Position numbers and translations under genes: made by a program. DNA of 38,341 bases, taken from assembly GCA_011391785.1 (NCBI GenBank), contig JAABPW010000339.1, positions 1 to 38,341 on the forward strand, written 5' to 3'. This document shows positions 16,715 to 26,892 of the stretch, piece after piece (the first letter of the stretch is position 1; each line of letters begins with the position of its first letter). The stretch comes from Verrucomicrobiota bacterium (lineage in GTDB: Bacteria > Verrucomicrobiota > Kiritimatiellia > CAIKKV01 > CAITUY01). Below the pieces are notes generated by a model, which ran no database searches, was not told the DNA's origin, and saw only the letters and a program-made list of their open reading frames with translations.

Positions 16715-18265
16715 ATGCGGGCAGTCATTTATTGCCTCGCGCTGGCTCCGCTCCTTGTTCTTGCCGGTTGCGGCACAGTTCATTACTCATCACCCCCGGT
16801 GACTGACGGGGGGTCGCTATCCCCATCCGATTCCAATCGGGCGGAGGCCATGGCTCATTACAGCCAGGCGCTTGTTTCCGAGGTTACTCTTGGCGAGGCC
16901 CGGTCCAGCTTGGTTCATTTCAGGAAGGCCTCTGAATGCGATCCTTCCAATTTCCTGCTTGCCGTCAAGGTGGCGGTGGATTTCATCGGCCACAAGGACT
17001 ACCCTGGCGCCGTTGCCGTTCTCAAGCGGACTGTTCCTCATCATCCTGAGTCCCTGGAGCTCCAGCTCCTGCTCGGGACGGCCCTGCAGGGGATGGGGAA
17101 CCTTGATGCCGCCCGAGCCTCCTTCAATTCCGCCCTCAGGCTAGCCCCCGGCCGGCACGAGGGATATGTCAGGCTTGGGGTGCTCCATGTGCTTCAGGGG
17201 AACCCCCGTAAGGCCCTTCGCCTGGTTGATGCCGGGTTATCCCGCGTGAAAAATACCGCGCCGATTGTCGAGTTCTGTGTCAACGTCGGACAGATCTACC
17301 TGACCGGCGGTGACGCCGGGAACGCGACTCCCTTCGTGGAGAGGGCGTATCGGTGTAATCCCGGGTCGGATGCCCTGCGCGAGTTGCTGGGACGGTGTTA
17401 TGCGGCGGATGACCGGACCCGTGCCGCCATTGCGGAGTTTTCCGCCCTTTCGGAAAAGGCGCCGAAGAACAGCGCCTATGCCACTATGCTGGGCACGCTC
17501 TACGAGCGGCAAGAGCAGTGGGACAAGGCTCAGGAGGCGTTCAAGCGGGCAGTCGGGGGCTATTCGCCGGATCCGGAGGCTTGGTTCCGGCTGGTCGCCC
17601 TTCAGATTGCAAAGGAGCCTGATGCCGCCCTCGCCACCCTTGAGGCGTGGGGCAAGTCCTGTCCCGCCGATATGAAGTCCTACGTTTTCATGGCGCTACT
17701 TTATGTGCAGCTTGAACGGTATGAGGAGGCGCTGGCCCAATTTGAACGGGTTGAAAAGGAGATGGAGCAGGACGAGGCTGTGGCCCGGACCGTCCAGCCT
17801 CTTTTCTATTTCTGGTACGGCGAGGTGTGCGACAAGGCGGGGCGGTCTGCGGATGCGGAGCGGCTATTGAAGCAATACTTGTCGCTGTGTCCTGATTCGC
17901 CGCAGGCCTTGAACGCGCTTGCCTATCTGTGGGCGGAGCGGGGACGCTATCTTGACCAGGGCCTTGAGTATGTTACGCAGGCGCTCAAGGCGGAGCCTGA
18001 CAATGGCGCCTATCTGGATACACTGGGATGGATCTGCTACAAGAGGGGTGATTTTGCGGGAGCGCTCAGGCATTTGACGCGTGCGGCGCGCCTGGAAGGG
18101 GATGATCCCGTCATTCTGGATCATCTTGGTGATACCCTGGCCCGTCTGGGGCGGCAAGACAAGGCGATCCGGATGTGGCGGAAAAGCCTTGAACGTGACC
18201 CGGGCCAGAAGGCGATCCGGGAAAAACTCATCCAGGCGGGTGCCGACAAGAGGAAGTTACCTTAA
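16715..18265 (+). CDS. TPR-repeat lipoprotein
   Basis: MRAVIYCLALAPLLVLAGC lipobox; multiple TPR units (e.g. LQLLLGTALQGMGNLDAARASFNSALRLAPGR). Confidence 0.85.
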   Translation: MRAVIYCLALAPLLVLAGCGTVHYSSPPVTDGGSLSPSDSNRAEAMAHYSQALVSEVTLGEARSSLVHFRKASECDPSNFLLAVKVAVDFIGHKDYPGAVAVLKRTVPHHPESLELQLLLGTALQGMGNLDAARASFNSALRLAPGRHEGYVRLGVLHVLQGNPRKALRLVDAGLSRVKNTAPIVEFCVNVGQIYLTGGDAGNATPFVERAYRCNPGSDALRELLGRCYAADDRTRAAIAEFSALSEKAPKNSAYATMLGTLYERQEQWDKAQEAFKRAVGGYSPDPEAWFRLVALQIAKEPDAALATLEAWGKSCPADMKSYVFMALLYVQLERYEEALAQFERVEKEMEQDEAVARTVQPLFYFWYGEVCDKAGRSADAERLLKQYLSLCPDSPQALNALAYLWAERGRYLDQGLEYVTQALKAEPDNGAYLDTLGWICYKRGDFAGALRHLTRAARLEGDDPVILDHLGDTLARLGRQDKAIRMWRKSLERDPGQKAIREKLIQAGADKRKLP

Positions 18266-18268
18266 GCT

Positions 18269-19339
18269 ATGGCTGCGATTCATCAGTTGGTTGCCGGGTT
18301 CAGCCGGGGCGATGCCATCAGCAATGAGGCGGTGGTGCTGCGCCGCCTGTTCCGGGACTGGGGCTATGACTCGGAAATCTTTTGCGAGCAGCGCCGGATC
18401 CTTCCCGAACTCCGGCAGGACGCCCGCGACCTGGATACGCTGAAGTCGGTCTGCCGTCCTGAGGACATGGTGTTTCTGCACCTGTCGATCGGATCCCGTG
18501 CCAATGAATTATTCCCGACGCTTCCCGGCAAAAAAATCCTGCTCTACCACAACATCACGCCCCCCGATTACTTTTCCCTGGTGCAGCCCTCCACGGCGGC
18601 TGACCTGGCCCGTGGCCGCGCCCAGGCCCGGGCGTTGGCCGGGGTGGCGCAAGTCAATCTGGCCGACAGCGCGTTCAATGCCGCCGAGCTGGCGGAGTGG
18701 GGGTATCCGCCCGCATCGGTTTTCCCCCTGATGCTGGATTTCGCGAAACTGGGCGGGGCATCCGACCGGGCCACCCTGCGGCGGTTTGCGGATGGCCGGA
18801 CCAATATCCTGTTCGTGGGCCGGTGTGCCCCGAATAAGAAAATCGAGGATGTGATTGCCGCCTTCGCCTTTTACCAGAAAGGCGTCGATCCCGATTCCCG
18901 CCTGATTCTGGCGGGTTCATTCGCGGGCACCGAGCGGTATCAGCGCCTGTTGCTGACCCTGGTCCGCGACCTGCGGCTGGAGAACGTTGTGTTTACCGGT
19001 TCCATTCCCCAGGACAGGCTGAACGCCTGTTACCGCAGCGCCGATGTGTTCCTTTGCATGAGCGAGCACGAGGGGTTCTGCATCCCGCTGGTCGAGGCTC
19101 TGGTTCACCGCGTACCCGTGGTGGCGCGGGCGGTGGCCGCTGTCCCCGAGACACTGGGCGGGGCCGGCATCCTGTTCCACGGCAAACCCTTCGAGGCCGT
19201 GGCGGAGATGATGGGACGATTGAACCGGGACGAGGTGTTCCGCCAGGCCGTCCTTGCCCGCCAGAATGCCCGCGTGGCCGCCTTTCAGTCCCGCGACCTG
19301 GGGAGCGAACTGCGCGGGCTTCTGACGCCGCTACTCTGA
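18269..19339 (+). CDS. Glycosyltransferase family 4-like protein
   Basis: NILFVGRCAPNKKIEDVIAAF, VFTGSIPQDRLNACYRSADVFLCMSEHEGFCIPLVEALVHRVPVVAR. Confidence 0.9.
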   Translation: MAAIHQLVAGFSRGDAISNEAVVLRRLFRDWGYDSEIFCEQRRILPELRQDARDLDTLKSVCRPEDMVFLHLSIGSRANELFPTLPGKKILLYHNITPPDYFSLVQPSTAADLARGRAQARALAGVAQVNLADSAFNAAELAEWGYPPASVFPLMLDFAKLGGASDRATLRRFADGRTNILFVGRCAPNKKIEDVIAAFAFYQKGVDPDSRLILAGSFAGTERYQRLLLTLVRDLRLENVVFTGSIPQDRLNACYRSADVFLCMSEHEGFCIPLVEALVHRVPVVARAVAAVPETLGGAGILFHGKPFEAVAEMMGRLNRDEVFRQAVLARQNARVAAFQSRDLGSELRGLLTPLL

Positions 19340-19359
19340 ACACTGAACACTTTGTTCTC

Positions 19360-22230
19360 TTACGAGCATCCCATCGAATTGCCGCAGTTATGGCAGCGGT
19401 AGCAGGCGCCGTTCCGGGTGGTGATGTGGCCGCACTGATCGCAGACGGGCGCATCTTCCTGGTTCTGGATCTGGCTTAACTGCTTGCCGGAGGCCGGGGA
19501 GTTCTCGTTCTGGACGACCGGCGCGGCGGTCGATTTTCCGGGAACAGGCGCTATGTCGGTGGAGGCACCGTTCGGGAAGGTGACGTCCAGCCAGCGGAAG
19601 ATGTAATCCACGAGCGATTTCGCGATCGGGATGTCCGGGTTATCGGTATAGCCGCTGGGCTCGAAGCGGCTGTGCGAGAACTTGCTGACCAGGGCGTGCA
19701 GCGGCACGCCGTACTGGAGGCACAGGGAGATGGCGGTGCCGAATGCATTCATGATGCCGCCAACCGTGCTGCCTTCCTTGGCCATCGTGATGAACAGCTC
19801 GCCCGGACGTCCGTCCTCGTAGAGACCGACCGTCATATAGCCTTCATGTCCGCCGATGGAGAACTTATGGGTGATCGACCGCCGGGTGGACGGCATGCGG
19901 GCACGGAACGTGCGTTCCAGGTCATCCTTGGTGGCGACTTCGGCGGTGCGGGTGCCGTTGTGCATCGCGTCCGCGCGGCTCGTGTTGAGCGGCTGGGTGC
20001 GCTTGGATCCATCGCGGTAGATGGCGATGGCCTTGAGGCCGAGTTTCCAGCCATCCATGTAGGCCTGGACAATATCCTCAACCGTGGCTTCCTTGGGCAT
20101 GTTGATGGTCTTGCTGATGGCGCCGGAGAGGAACGGCTGCACGGCGGCCATCATCTTGAGATGCGCCTGGTAGGAGATGCAGCGGGTGCCTTTCTTGGCC
20201 TTGAAGGCGCAATCGAAGACGGGCAGGTGCTCGTCCTTGAGCCCCGGTGCGCCCTCGATGGTTTCCTGGTCATCCACATACTTGAGGATGGAAGCCACGT
20301 TGCCGTTGTAGCCGAGCTTGCGGAGTCCTGACTCCAGGGTGCGGTTGATGAGCTTGATCAGCCCGCCGCCCGCGAGTTGCTTGTATTTGATGAGGGCGAT
20401 GTCGGGCTCGATGCCGGTGGTGTCGCAGTCCATCATGAAGCCGATGGTCCCGGTCGGGGCCAGTAGCGTGACCTGGGCGTTGCGGAAGCCGGTTTTCTCG
20501 CCGGCGCGCTGGACCTGGCTCCAGATGGTGGCGGCGGCCTTGTAGAGCTGGGGCGGGCAAAGCTTGCTGTCCACCTCGAGCAGGGCGTTGGCGTGCATGC
20601 GGATAACGTTGAGCATGGGCTCGCGGTTTTTCTCGTATTCGCTGAAGGTGCCGCGGACAACGGCCATCTCGGACGAGGTGGAATAGGCGTGACCGGTCAT
20701 GATGGAGGTGACGACGGCGGCGAAAGAGCGCCCCTCGTCGCTGTCATAGGGGAGCCCGAGGCTCATCAGGACGGCGCCGAGGTTGGCATAGCCGAGGCCG
20801 AGCGGACGGTAGAGATGCGAGTTGGTCGCGATTTCCTCGGTCGGGTAGCTGGCGCTGCCGACCAGGATTTCCTGGGCGATGATGAAGATCCGCACCGCGC
20901 TGCTGAAACGCGCGACGTCGAGGTTGCCCTCGGCATCCATGAATTTCATGACGTTCAGGGAGGCGAGGTTGCAGGCGCTGTTGTCGAGGAACATGTATTC
21001 CGAGCAGGGATTGCTGGCGTTGATGCGTCCGCTGTTGATGCAGGTGTTCCAGCGGTTGATCGTGGTGTCGTACTGGACCCCCGGGTCGCCGCAGAGGTGC
21101 GTGCCTTCCGCGATCAAGTCCATCAGGTCGGTGGCGGAATGGGTTTCCACGACTTCGCCGGTTGTCACCGCCCGGGTATGCCATTCGCCGTCGTTCTCGA
21201 CCGCCTTCATGAATTCATCGGTGAGGCGCACGGACAGGTTGGCGTTCTGGAACATGACCGAGGAATAGGCGTCGCCGCCGAAGGATCCGTCATAGCCCTG
21301 GTCAATCAGGGCCCAGGCCTTTTTCTCCTCGTTGGTCTTGCAGGTGATGAAATCCTCGATGTCGGGATGCGAGATCTTGAGGCTCTGCATCTTGGCGGCC
21401 CGGCGAGTTTTCCCGCCGGACTTGATCACGGCCGCGACCTGGTCGAACACCCGCATGAAACTCAGGGGACCGGACGGGGTTCCGCCTCCGGAGAGTTTCT
21501 CGCGGCTGCTGCGGAGCGTGCTCAGGTCGGTTCCGGTGCCCGAGCCGTACTTGAAGAGCATGGCTTCGGTGCCCGCCAGGCGCATGATGTCCTCCATCGT
21601 GTCCTTGACGGACTGGATGAAGCAGGCGGACGCCTGGGGGTGCTTGTAGTTGTCGCGTGACGATTCGATTTTGCCGGTTGCAGGGTTGAAGAAGTAACTG
21701 GACCGGCTGTCCGAGGTGGCGCCGTATTGCTCGTGCAGGCCGACGTTGAACCATACGGGGCTGTTGAAGGAGCCGTACTGGTTGATGCACATCCAGGCGA
21801 GCTCGGCGTAGAACGTCTCGGCATCCTCGTCCGTGGCGAAGACGCCGTCCTTGCGGCCCCAGTCGGCGATGGCCCGCGCCACACGGTGAACGAGCTGGCG
21901 GACGGAGGTTTCGCGGATCGGGGTGTTCAGCCCGCCGTAGAAATATTTCGAGGCAACAATGTTGGTGGCGAGCATGGACCAGGACTTGGGAACCTCGATG
22001 TTCTCCTGGACGAAAATGACGGTACCCTTGTCATCGGTAATGGAAGCCTTGCGCAAATCCCAGTCAATCCCGTCGAAAGGATTCGCTCCGGGTGCCGTGA
22101 AGACGCGATCTACAGCCATGCCCTTGCCGTTGCGGGCAGAGGTGTGTCCATTGGTGCGCTTGGGTCCACTTTTTGAGCTGGGATTTGTGGATTTCCGGGG
22201 GGCTTCTGCAATCTCTTTTACGTCAGACAT
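19360..22230 (-). CDS. nrdJ: Vitamin B12-dependent (class II) ribonucleotide reductase
   Basis: NPCSEYMFLDNSACNLASLN, GTGTDLSTLR, APTGTIGFMMDCDTTGIEPD, C-terminal Cys cluster CDQCGHITTRNGACYRCHNCGNSMGCS; AAGGAG before ATG. Confidence 0.95.
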   Translation of the reverse strand: MSDVKEIAEAPRKSTNPSSKSGPKRTNGHTSARNGKGMAVDRVFTAPGANPFDGIDWDLRKASITDDKGTVIFVQENIEVPKSWSMLATNIVASKYFYGGLNTPIRETSVRQLVHRVARAIADWGRKDGVFATDEDAETFYAELAWMCINQYGSFNSPVWFNVGLHEQYGATSDSRSSYFFNPATGKIESSRDNYKHPQASACFIQSVKDTMEDIMRLAGTEAMLFKYGSGTGTDLSTLRSSREKLSGGGTPSGPLSFMRVFDQVAAVIKSGGKTRRAAKMQSLKISHPDIEDFITCKTNEEKKAWALIDQGYDGSFGGDAYSSVMFQNANLSVRLTDEFMKAVENDGEWHTRAVTTGEVVETHSATDLMDLIAEGTHLCGDPGVQYDTTINRWNTCINSGRINASNPCSEYMFLDNSACNLASLNVMKFMDAEGNLDVARFSSAVRIFIIAQEILVGSASYPTEEIATNSHLYRPLGLGYANLGAVLMSLGLPYDSDEGRSFAAVVTSIMTGHAYSTSSEMAVVRGTFSEYEKNREPMLNVIRMHANALLEVDSKLCPPQLYKAAATIWSQVQRAGEKTGFRNAQVTLLAPTGTIGFMMDCDTTGIEPDIALIKYKQLAGGGLIKLINRTLESGLRKLGYNGNVASILKYVDDQETIEGAPGLKDEHLPVFDCAFKAKKGTRCISYQAHLKMMAAVQPFLSGAISKTINMPKEATVEDIVQAYMDGWKLGLKAIAIYRDGSKRTQPLNTSRADAMHNGTRTAEVATKDDLERTFRARMPSTRRSITHKFSIGGHEGYMTVGLYEDGRPGELFITMAKEGSTVGGIMNAFGTAISLCLQYGVPLHALVSKFSHSRFEPSGYTDNPDIPIAKSLVDYIFRWLDVTFPNGASTDIAPVPGKSTAAPVVQNENSPASGKQLSQIQNQEDAPVCDQCGHITTRNGACYRCHNCGNSMGCS

Positions 22231-22505
22231 GGGGCGAACTCCTTGATCATCATCATCTTACACTAATAAAAAAACACCAGAAAAAGAGCCCATCACTACA
22301 AAATGTAGGGCTGATGCGCACGACATTTCCAGAGTTACCACTACCCATTGTGGTTCGCAATTAGAAAAACGGAAAATTTTGATGTTTTTTTGACAGGCAC
22401 GATAAGTAGTCGTAATATGTTTATAATGAGATTGATATGGATATTTTTGTCGGTATGGCGACATTACGGGGAGCCCGATTTGCAAGGGTTTCCGTGCTTG
22501 TCCAG

Positions 22506-22552
22506 CCACAATATATTGTGGATAATATTAGTCTTACCACAAGGGGTTGATG
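22506..22552. promoter_or_regulatory. Putative tandem NrdR boxes upstream of nrdJ
   Basis: Perfect 16-bp palindrome ccacaatatattgtgg (22506-22521), close to the NrdR consensus acaCwAtATaTwGtgt; degenerate partner ccacaaggggttgatg starts at 22537, 31 bp away. Confidence 0.55.
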
Positions 22553-22590
22553 GCCAGTGATGGCTTAAAAAACGGGCTTAGCCGGAAAAT

Positions 22591-24000
22591 CTACCGTTTC
22601 CGCGGTTGTTTTTCCACAAACTCAGCGCGGACGCGAGCCTTGGGAATAAGTTTGACGGGGGCGCCTTCGAGGCCGAATGCCTTGCGCAGGTTTTTTATCA
22701 GGTATTGCCGGTAGGCATCGGGAAGCCGCTTGGGATCATTGACGAACAGGCCGATGCGAACGGGCTTGGTGCCCATTTGGGTGGCATAATAGATTTTGAA
22801 GCGCTTGTTTTTCATGACGGGCGGCTGCACCCGCTCGTAGGCTTTCATGATGGTGCGGTTGAGCAGGCCGGTTGGAAGATGCGTCTGGACCTGTTTGGCA
22901 ACCTCGTCAATGGCGGCAAGGCATTGGCGCATATTGAACCCGTCCTTGGCCGAGACGAAGACGACGGGAACCCAATCCATGAAGGGCAGTTCCCGGCTGA
23001 GGGCATCGAGGTACTCCCGCTGGGTGGCATGGCCCATCAGGTCCCACTTGTTGATGATCAGCACGCAGCCCTTTTCCGCCTCCTCGATGAGGTTTGCGAT
23101 GGCCTTGTCCTGCAATGACGGGCCCTGTGAGGCGTCAATCATCAGCACCACGACGTCCGCGCGCTCGATACTGGCCTCGGCACGGAATATACTATAGCGC
23201 TCAACGGCACCATCGACCTTTCCGAGTTTGCGCATGCCGGCGGTATCAGTGAGAAGATAGTGTCGTGCGGTGGGGCCCGATCCGACGGTGAAGGGGATGT
23301 CGATGCTGTCGCGCGTGGTGCCGGGGACTTCCGAGACGATGACGCGTTCACGGCGGATGATGCGGTTGATGAAGGAGGACTTGCCGGCGTTGGGGCGGCC
23401 CACCACCGTGATTTTGAGCTGCTCTGCGGCGGCGGGGGTGGTCACGGGCACGGTCACGGCTGGCAGGGTATCGGCCACATGGTCGAGCAGTTCCTGAAGA
23501 CCGCGGTTATGCAGGGCCGAGACGGGAAAAATAGGGAAGCCGAGCCGCTCAAACGGGTCGGTGAGTTCCTCGCGCTCCGCGTTGTCGCATTTGTTGATGG
23601 CAATGATGGCGGGAATCCCCTTGCGGCGGATCAGGCGCGCCACCTCCTCATCGAGAGAGGTCAGCCCGGCCTCGACGTCCACCACGAGGATGACCAGGGT
23701 TGCATCCTGGATCGCCGTTTCGGACTGCTGCCGGGTTTCGGTGGCGATGAAATCCGGGTTGGAGGCGCGGTTGAATTCCGTCAATCCGCCGGTATCCACG
23801 AGATCGAAGGCCTTGCCGCCCCATTCCGTGTGGGTGATGAGGCGATCCCGCGTGACCCCGCATTCCTCGTGGACGATGGCGAGGCGCCGGTTCAGGATAC
23901 GGTTGAACAATGCGGATTTGCCGACGTTGGGACGTCCCACGATGGCAACAACCGGATGCGTGGCGGAGAGTTCAGGAGCGGGGGTGTTTGTCGTGGGCAT
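22591..24000 (-). CDS. der: Ribosome biogenesis GTPase Der (EngA)
   Basis: Two GTPase domains: GRPNVGKSALFNRI...NKCD and GRPNAGKSSFINRI...NKWD; C-terminal KH-like region. Confidence 0.95.
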   Translation of the reverse strand: MPTTNTPAPELSATHPVVAIVGRPNVGKSALFNRILNRRLAIVHEECGVTRDRLITHTEWGGKAFDLVDTGGLTEFNRASNPDFIATETRQQSETAIQDATLVILVVDVEAGLTSLDEEVARLIRRKGIPAIIAINKCDNAEREELTDPFERLGFPIFPVSALHNRGLQELLDHVADTLPAVTVPVTTPAAAEQLKITVVGRPNAGKSSFINRIIRRERVIVSEVPGTTRDSIDIPFTVGSGPTARHYLLTDTAGMRKLGKVDGAVERYSIFRAEASIERADVVVLMIDASQGPSLQDKAIANLIEEAEKGCVLIINKWDLMGHATQREYLDALSRELPFMDWVPVVFVSAKDGFNMRQCLAAIDEVAKQVQTHLPTGLLNRTIMKAYERVQPPVMKNKRFKIYYATQMGTKPVRIGLFVNDPKRLPDAYRQYLIKNLRKAFGLEGAPVKLIPKARVRAEFVEKQPRKR

Positions 24001-24598
24001 GGGCTTTCTCGAGTTGTCGGATTCCATCCGAAATATACTGTAACGCGGAGATCATGGTGAAGCCGGCGGCGGCCCACAACATCCAGGGAAACCCGGCGGC
24101 GGGAGCCTGGCCGAGCACCCACAGGATCAGGCCCATCTGGAAGAAGGTGGCGATTTTTCCGGAGATGCGTGGCTGGACAGTGGTGTGCCCAACGGTCATG
24201 TGGATGAGGATGGAGCCCATGATCAGGAAGACGTCACGGCTGATGACCAGGCCCACATACCAGAGCGGCAGGTGGGGGTTGAAGCAGGATTTCGCCCAGG
24301 GGCCCGAGAGCAGGATCAGGGAGGAAATCAACAGGGCCTTGTCGGCAAGGGGATCGAGGATGGTGCCCAGCCGGGTGATTTCATTGCGGGACCGGGCGAA
24401 ATAGCCGTCCAGGGCATCCGTCAGGCAGGTGGCGACATAAACCATCAGGGCGGCCCAGCGCAGCCACTCATTGGGCCGGTTTTCGGAGACGCTATTGATG
24501 TAATAGAGGGTGAGTATCACGAAAACAGGGATAAACAGGAGCCGCCCGATGGTGATCCGGTTGGCAAGCGTCAGGTTTGCTGTCCAGAGGCTTCTCAC
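23972..24598 (-). CDS. pgsA: CDP-alcohol phosphatidyltransferase (CDP-diacylglycerol-glycerol-3-phosphate 3-phosphatidyltransferase)
   Basis: TLANRITIGRLLFIP; CDP-OH-P motif DALDGYFARSRNEITRLGTILDPLAD. Confidence 0.9.
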   Translation of the reverse strand: MRSLWTANLTLANRITIGRLLFIPVFVILTLYYINSVSENRPNEWLRWAALMVYVATCLTDALDGYFARSRNEITRLGTILDPLADKALLISSLILLSGPWAKSCFNPHLPLWYVGLVISRDVFLIMGSILIHMTVGHTTVQPRISGKIATFFQMGLILWVLGQAPAAGFPWMLWAAAGFTMISALQYISDGIRQLEKAHAHDKHPRS

Positions 24599-24748
24599 AA
24601 TATGTAGGTCCCTTGCATTTAAGGGCGAGGATATCTGATGCGAGGGGGAAATGCAATGTTGCGGGCATTTATTATTCCTGAATTACGCGCTTCGACTTCC
24701 ATGGCATAAAAAAATTGGCATTTACGGAAGGGGGAGGTATACTGAACC

Positions 24749-26578
24749 ATGATTTTCCACGATTTGTGGAACGGTCATTCCATAATGATTCGACAAACAA
24801 ACAGGGATCCGGTTCGCATGGTAACTTGGTCGACCCGAGAGTGGCGCGCCCTGTCGGTTTCCCTGATGATTGCCTTTGTCGTGTCCCTGATGGGGGCCGC
24901 CATCAATTTCAACGATAGATTGATCGGCTTTTTCCGGCCCCATGCGAGCCAGCCGTTGGTTCTGTTCCTTATCAATTTTCTGGTGATATGGCTGATCGGG
25001 TTGCTGGTGGCCTCCTACTTGCGGTGGCGTCAGGCGGCCATGAAAAGCGCGGAGCTCGAGGATATCGTGGATAGCATCAGTCCGGATGTGCTCATGGTGG
25101 TCGATCCCGACCGGAATATCATCATGACGAGCGTTTCGGTGCTTCGAATGTTCGGGTTTGAACCCCTTGACGTGGTCGGCCGGAAGACGGATCTGCTGTA
25201 TGGTGACCGCCGTTGCCTCTCGGGCACGAAGCATGAGATCTATGATGCTTTGGAAGAGGAGGGGTTCCATATCGGGGTTGCCACCGGGATACGCCGTGAC
25301 GGCTCGAATTTCCCCTTGGAAATCATTACCGGCCTCCTCAAGAATCACGGGGGAAGTGTCCTGTTGTTGCGCGACATCACCGAGCGGAAGAATACCGAGG
25401 CGCAGATGATCCAGCAGGAGATCCAGCTGCGCCAGTCGCAGAAGATGGAGGCCCTGGGATTGCTGGCCGGCGGGGTGGCTCACGATTTCAACAACCTGTT
25501 GACCGCCATCCTCGGGTTCAGCCATCTGGCCATGACATCCCTTGAGGAGGATCATCCGGCGCGGGCGGATGTCAAGGAAGTGATCAACAGCGCCGAGCGG
25601 GCGGCCAAGTTGACGGCCCAGCTGCTGGCGGTGGGCCGGAAACAGGATATGGAAATCCGCCGGATGGATCTTAACGAGACGGTGGATGGGATGGCGCTTC
25701 TGCTCAAGCGCACGCTGGGCGAGGACGTGGTGCTCGACATCAGGCTGGGGGAGGATGCGGGACTGGTGGAAGCCAATCCGGGAGGTATCGAGCAGGTGAT
25801 CCTGAACCTGGCCGTCAATGCGCGCGACGCCATGCCTTCGGGCGGCAATCTCCTGATCCAGACGCAGCGGGTCAATCTGGACGAGGAGTACTGCAGGGTC
25901 CATGTGTCCGTGGATCCCGGCGAATACGGGCTTCTGACCGTGTGCGATTCCGGATGCGGCATGAAGCAGGAGGTCAAGGACCATGTCTTCGAGCCTTTTT
26001 TCACGACCAAGGAACGCGGGAAGGGGACCGGACTTGGCCTGTCCATGGTCTATGGGATTGTCCGGCAGTGTGGCGGTTATATCGACATGGAAAGCGAGCC
26101 GGGCGTCGGGACGAAATTCAGGATTTATTTCCGGGCTTTGAAGGAGGATACCCCGAGTGTCGGCAACGTGTCCATGGCGACGGCACGGAAATGCCGCGAG
26201 ACGATTTTGGTTGTGGAGGATGATGCCAGTGTCCGAGGGTTTGACGTCCGCATACTGGCCGGGCAGGGGTACCGTGTCCTGGAGGCGGCTTCGCCTGATG
26301 AGGCCTTGACACTGTGCCGCGCACACCAGTCAACCCTCGACCTGATTCTTTCCGATGTGATTCTTCCGGGCATGAGCGGCGTGACGCTGCTGGCCAAAAT
26401 CAAGGAGTTGTGTCCGGCCGTCAGCTCCCTTTATGTGACGGGATTCGATCAGCGGGCCGTCCTCGAGCATGGGGTGAATCCCAAGATTGACCCGTTGCTC
26501 ATCAAGCCCTACCGGCCGGATGAGCTGACCGACAGGGTGCGACAGGTTTTGGACGCCAAGCCGGATGCGGTGGTATGA
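24749..26578 (+). CDS. Hybrid sensor histidine kinase (2 TM, PAS, HisKA, HATPase, REC)
   Basis: LLAGGVAHDFNNLLTAILGFS (H box), ILNLAVNARDAMPSGG (N box), TKERGKGTGLGLSMVYGIV (G box), REC VVEDDASV...LILSDVILPGMSG...IKPY. Confidence 0.93.
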   Translation: MIFHDLWNGHSIMIRQTNRDPVRMVTWSTREWRALSVSLMIAFVVSLMGAAINFNDRLIGFFRPHASQPLVLFLINFLVIWLIGLLVASYLRWRQAAMKSAELEDIVDSISPDVLMVVDPDRNIIMTSVSVLRMFGFEPLDVVGRKTDLLYGDRRCLSGTKHEIYDALEEEGFHIGVATGIRRDGSNFPLEIITGLLKNHGGSVLLLRDITERKNTEAQMIQQEIQLRQSQKMEALGLLAGGVAHDFNNLLTAILGFSHLAMTSLEEDHPARADVKEVINSAERAAKLTAQLLAVGRKQDMEIRRMDLNETVDGMALLLKRTLGEDVVLDIRLGEDAGLVEANPGGIEQVILNLAVNARDAMPSGGNLLIQTQRVNLDEEYCRVHVSVDPGEYGLLTVCDSGCGMKQEVKDHVFEPFFTTKERGKGTGLGLSMVYGIVRQCGGYIDMESEPGVGTKFRIYFRALKEDTPSVGNVSMATARKCRETILVVEDDASVRGFDVRILAGQGYRVLEAASPDEALTLCRAHQSTLDLILSDVILPGMSGVTLLAKIKELCPAVSSLYVTGFDQRAVLEHGVNPKIDPLLIKPYRPDELTDRVRQVLDAKPDAVV

Positions 26579-26892
26579 TCGAGAGAATTGCCATTATCCG
26601 CAACAATCAGGGGATTCATTGTCGCCCTTCCGCCAAGATTGTCACCGAGGCCAGCCGGTTTCCCTGTGTCGTCCGGGTGATTGCCGAATCAGGCGATGCG
26701 GACCTGAAGTCGTTGCTCTCGCTTGTTTCGCTGGGATTGCAGGAGGGGTCGCGCATCAGGATCCAGGTTTCCGGACCCGATGAAGAGGCCGTCTGTGACC
26801 GTTTCGTCCAGCTTTTTGAGACTCATTTTGATTTCCCTCCGCTGTCGCTGGATGGCCGGAGCGGCATGGTAGATTCCCTGATTCCGGACTGA
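26575..26892 (+). CDS. HPr-family phosphocarrier-like protein
   Basis: NNQGIHCRPSAKIV (His-15-like) and DLKSLLSLVSLGLQEGSRIRI (Ser-46-like); ATGA overlap with the histidine kinase gene. Confidence 0.82.
   Translation: MIERIAIIRNNQGIHCRPSAKIVTEASRFPCVVRVIAESGDADLKSLLSLVSLGLQEGSRIRIQVSGPDEEAVCDRFVQLFETHFDFPPLSLDGRSGMVDSLIPD

Noticed and set aside
20593-21660. 355-aa plus-strand ORF
   Set aside because: Antisense shadow of nrdJ; composition-driven.
22296-22308. Small inverted repeat ctacaaaatgtag upstream of nrdJ considered as a further NrdR box
   Set aside because: Odd-length symmetry does not align with the 16-bp NrdR consensus; kept out of the claim.
22231-22590. Cobalamin riboswitch upstream of nrdJ
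   Set aside because: No B12-box-like sequence or convincing structured region recognised; NrdR-like boxes explain the region better.
24722-26326. 534-aa minus-strand ORF
   Set aside because: Entirely antisense to the well-supported histidine kinase; low-complexity His/Pro/Gln-rich composition typical of a high-GC codon shadow.
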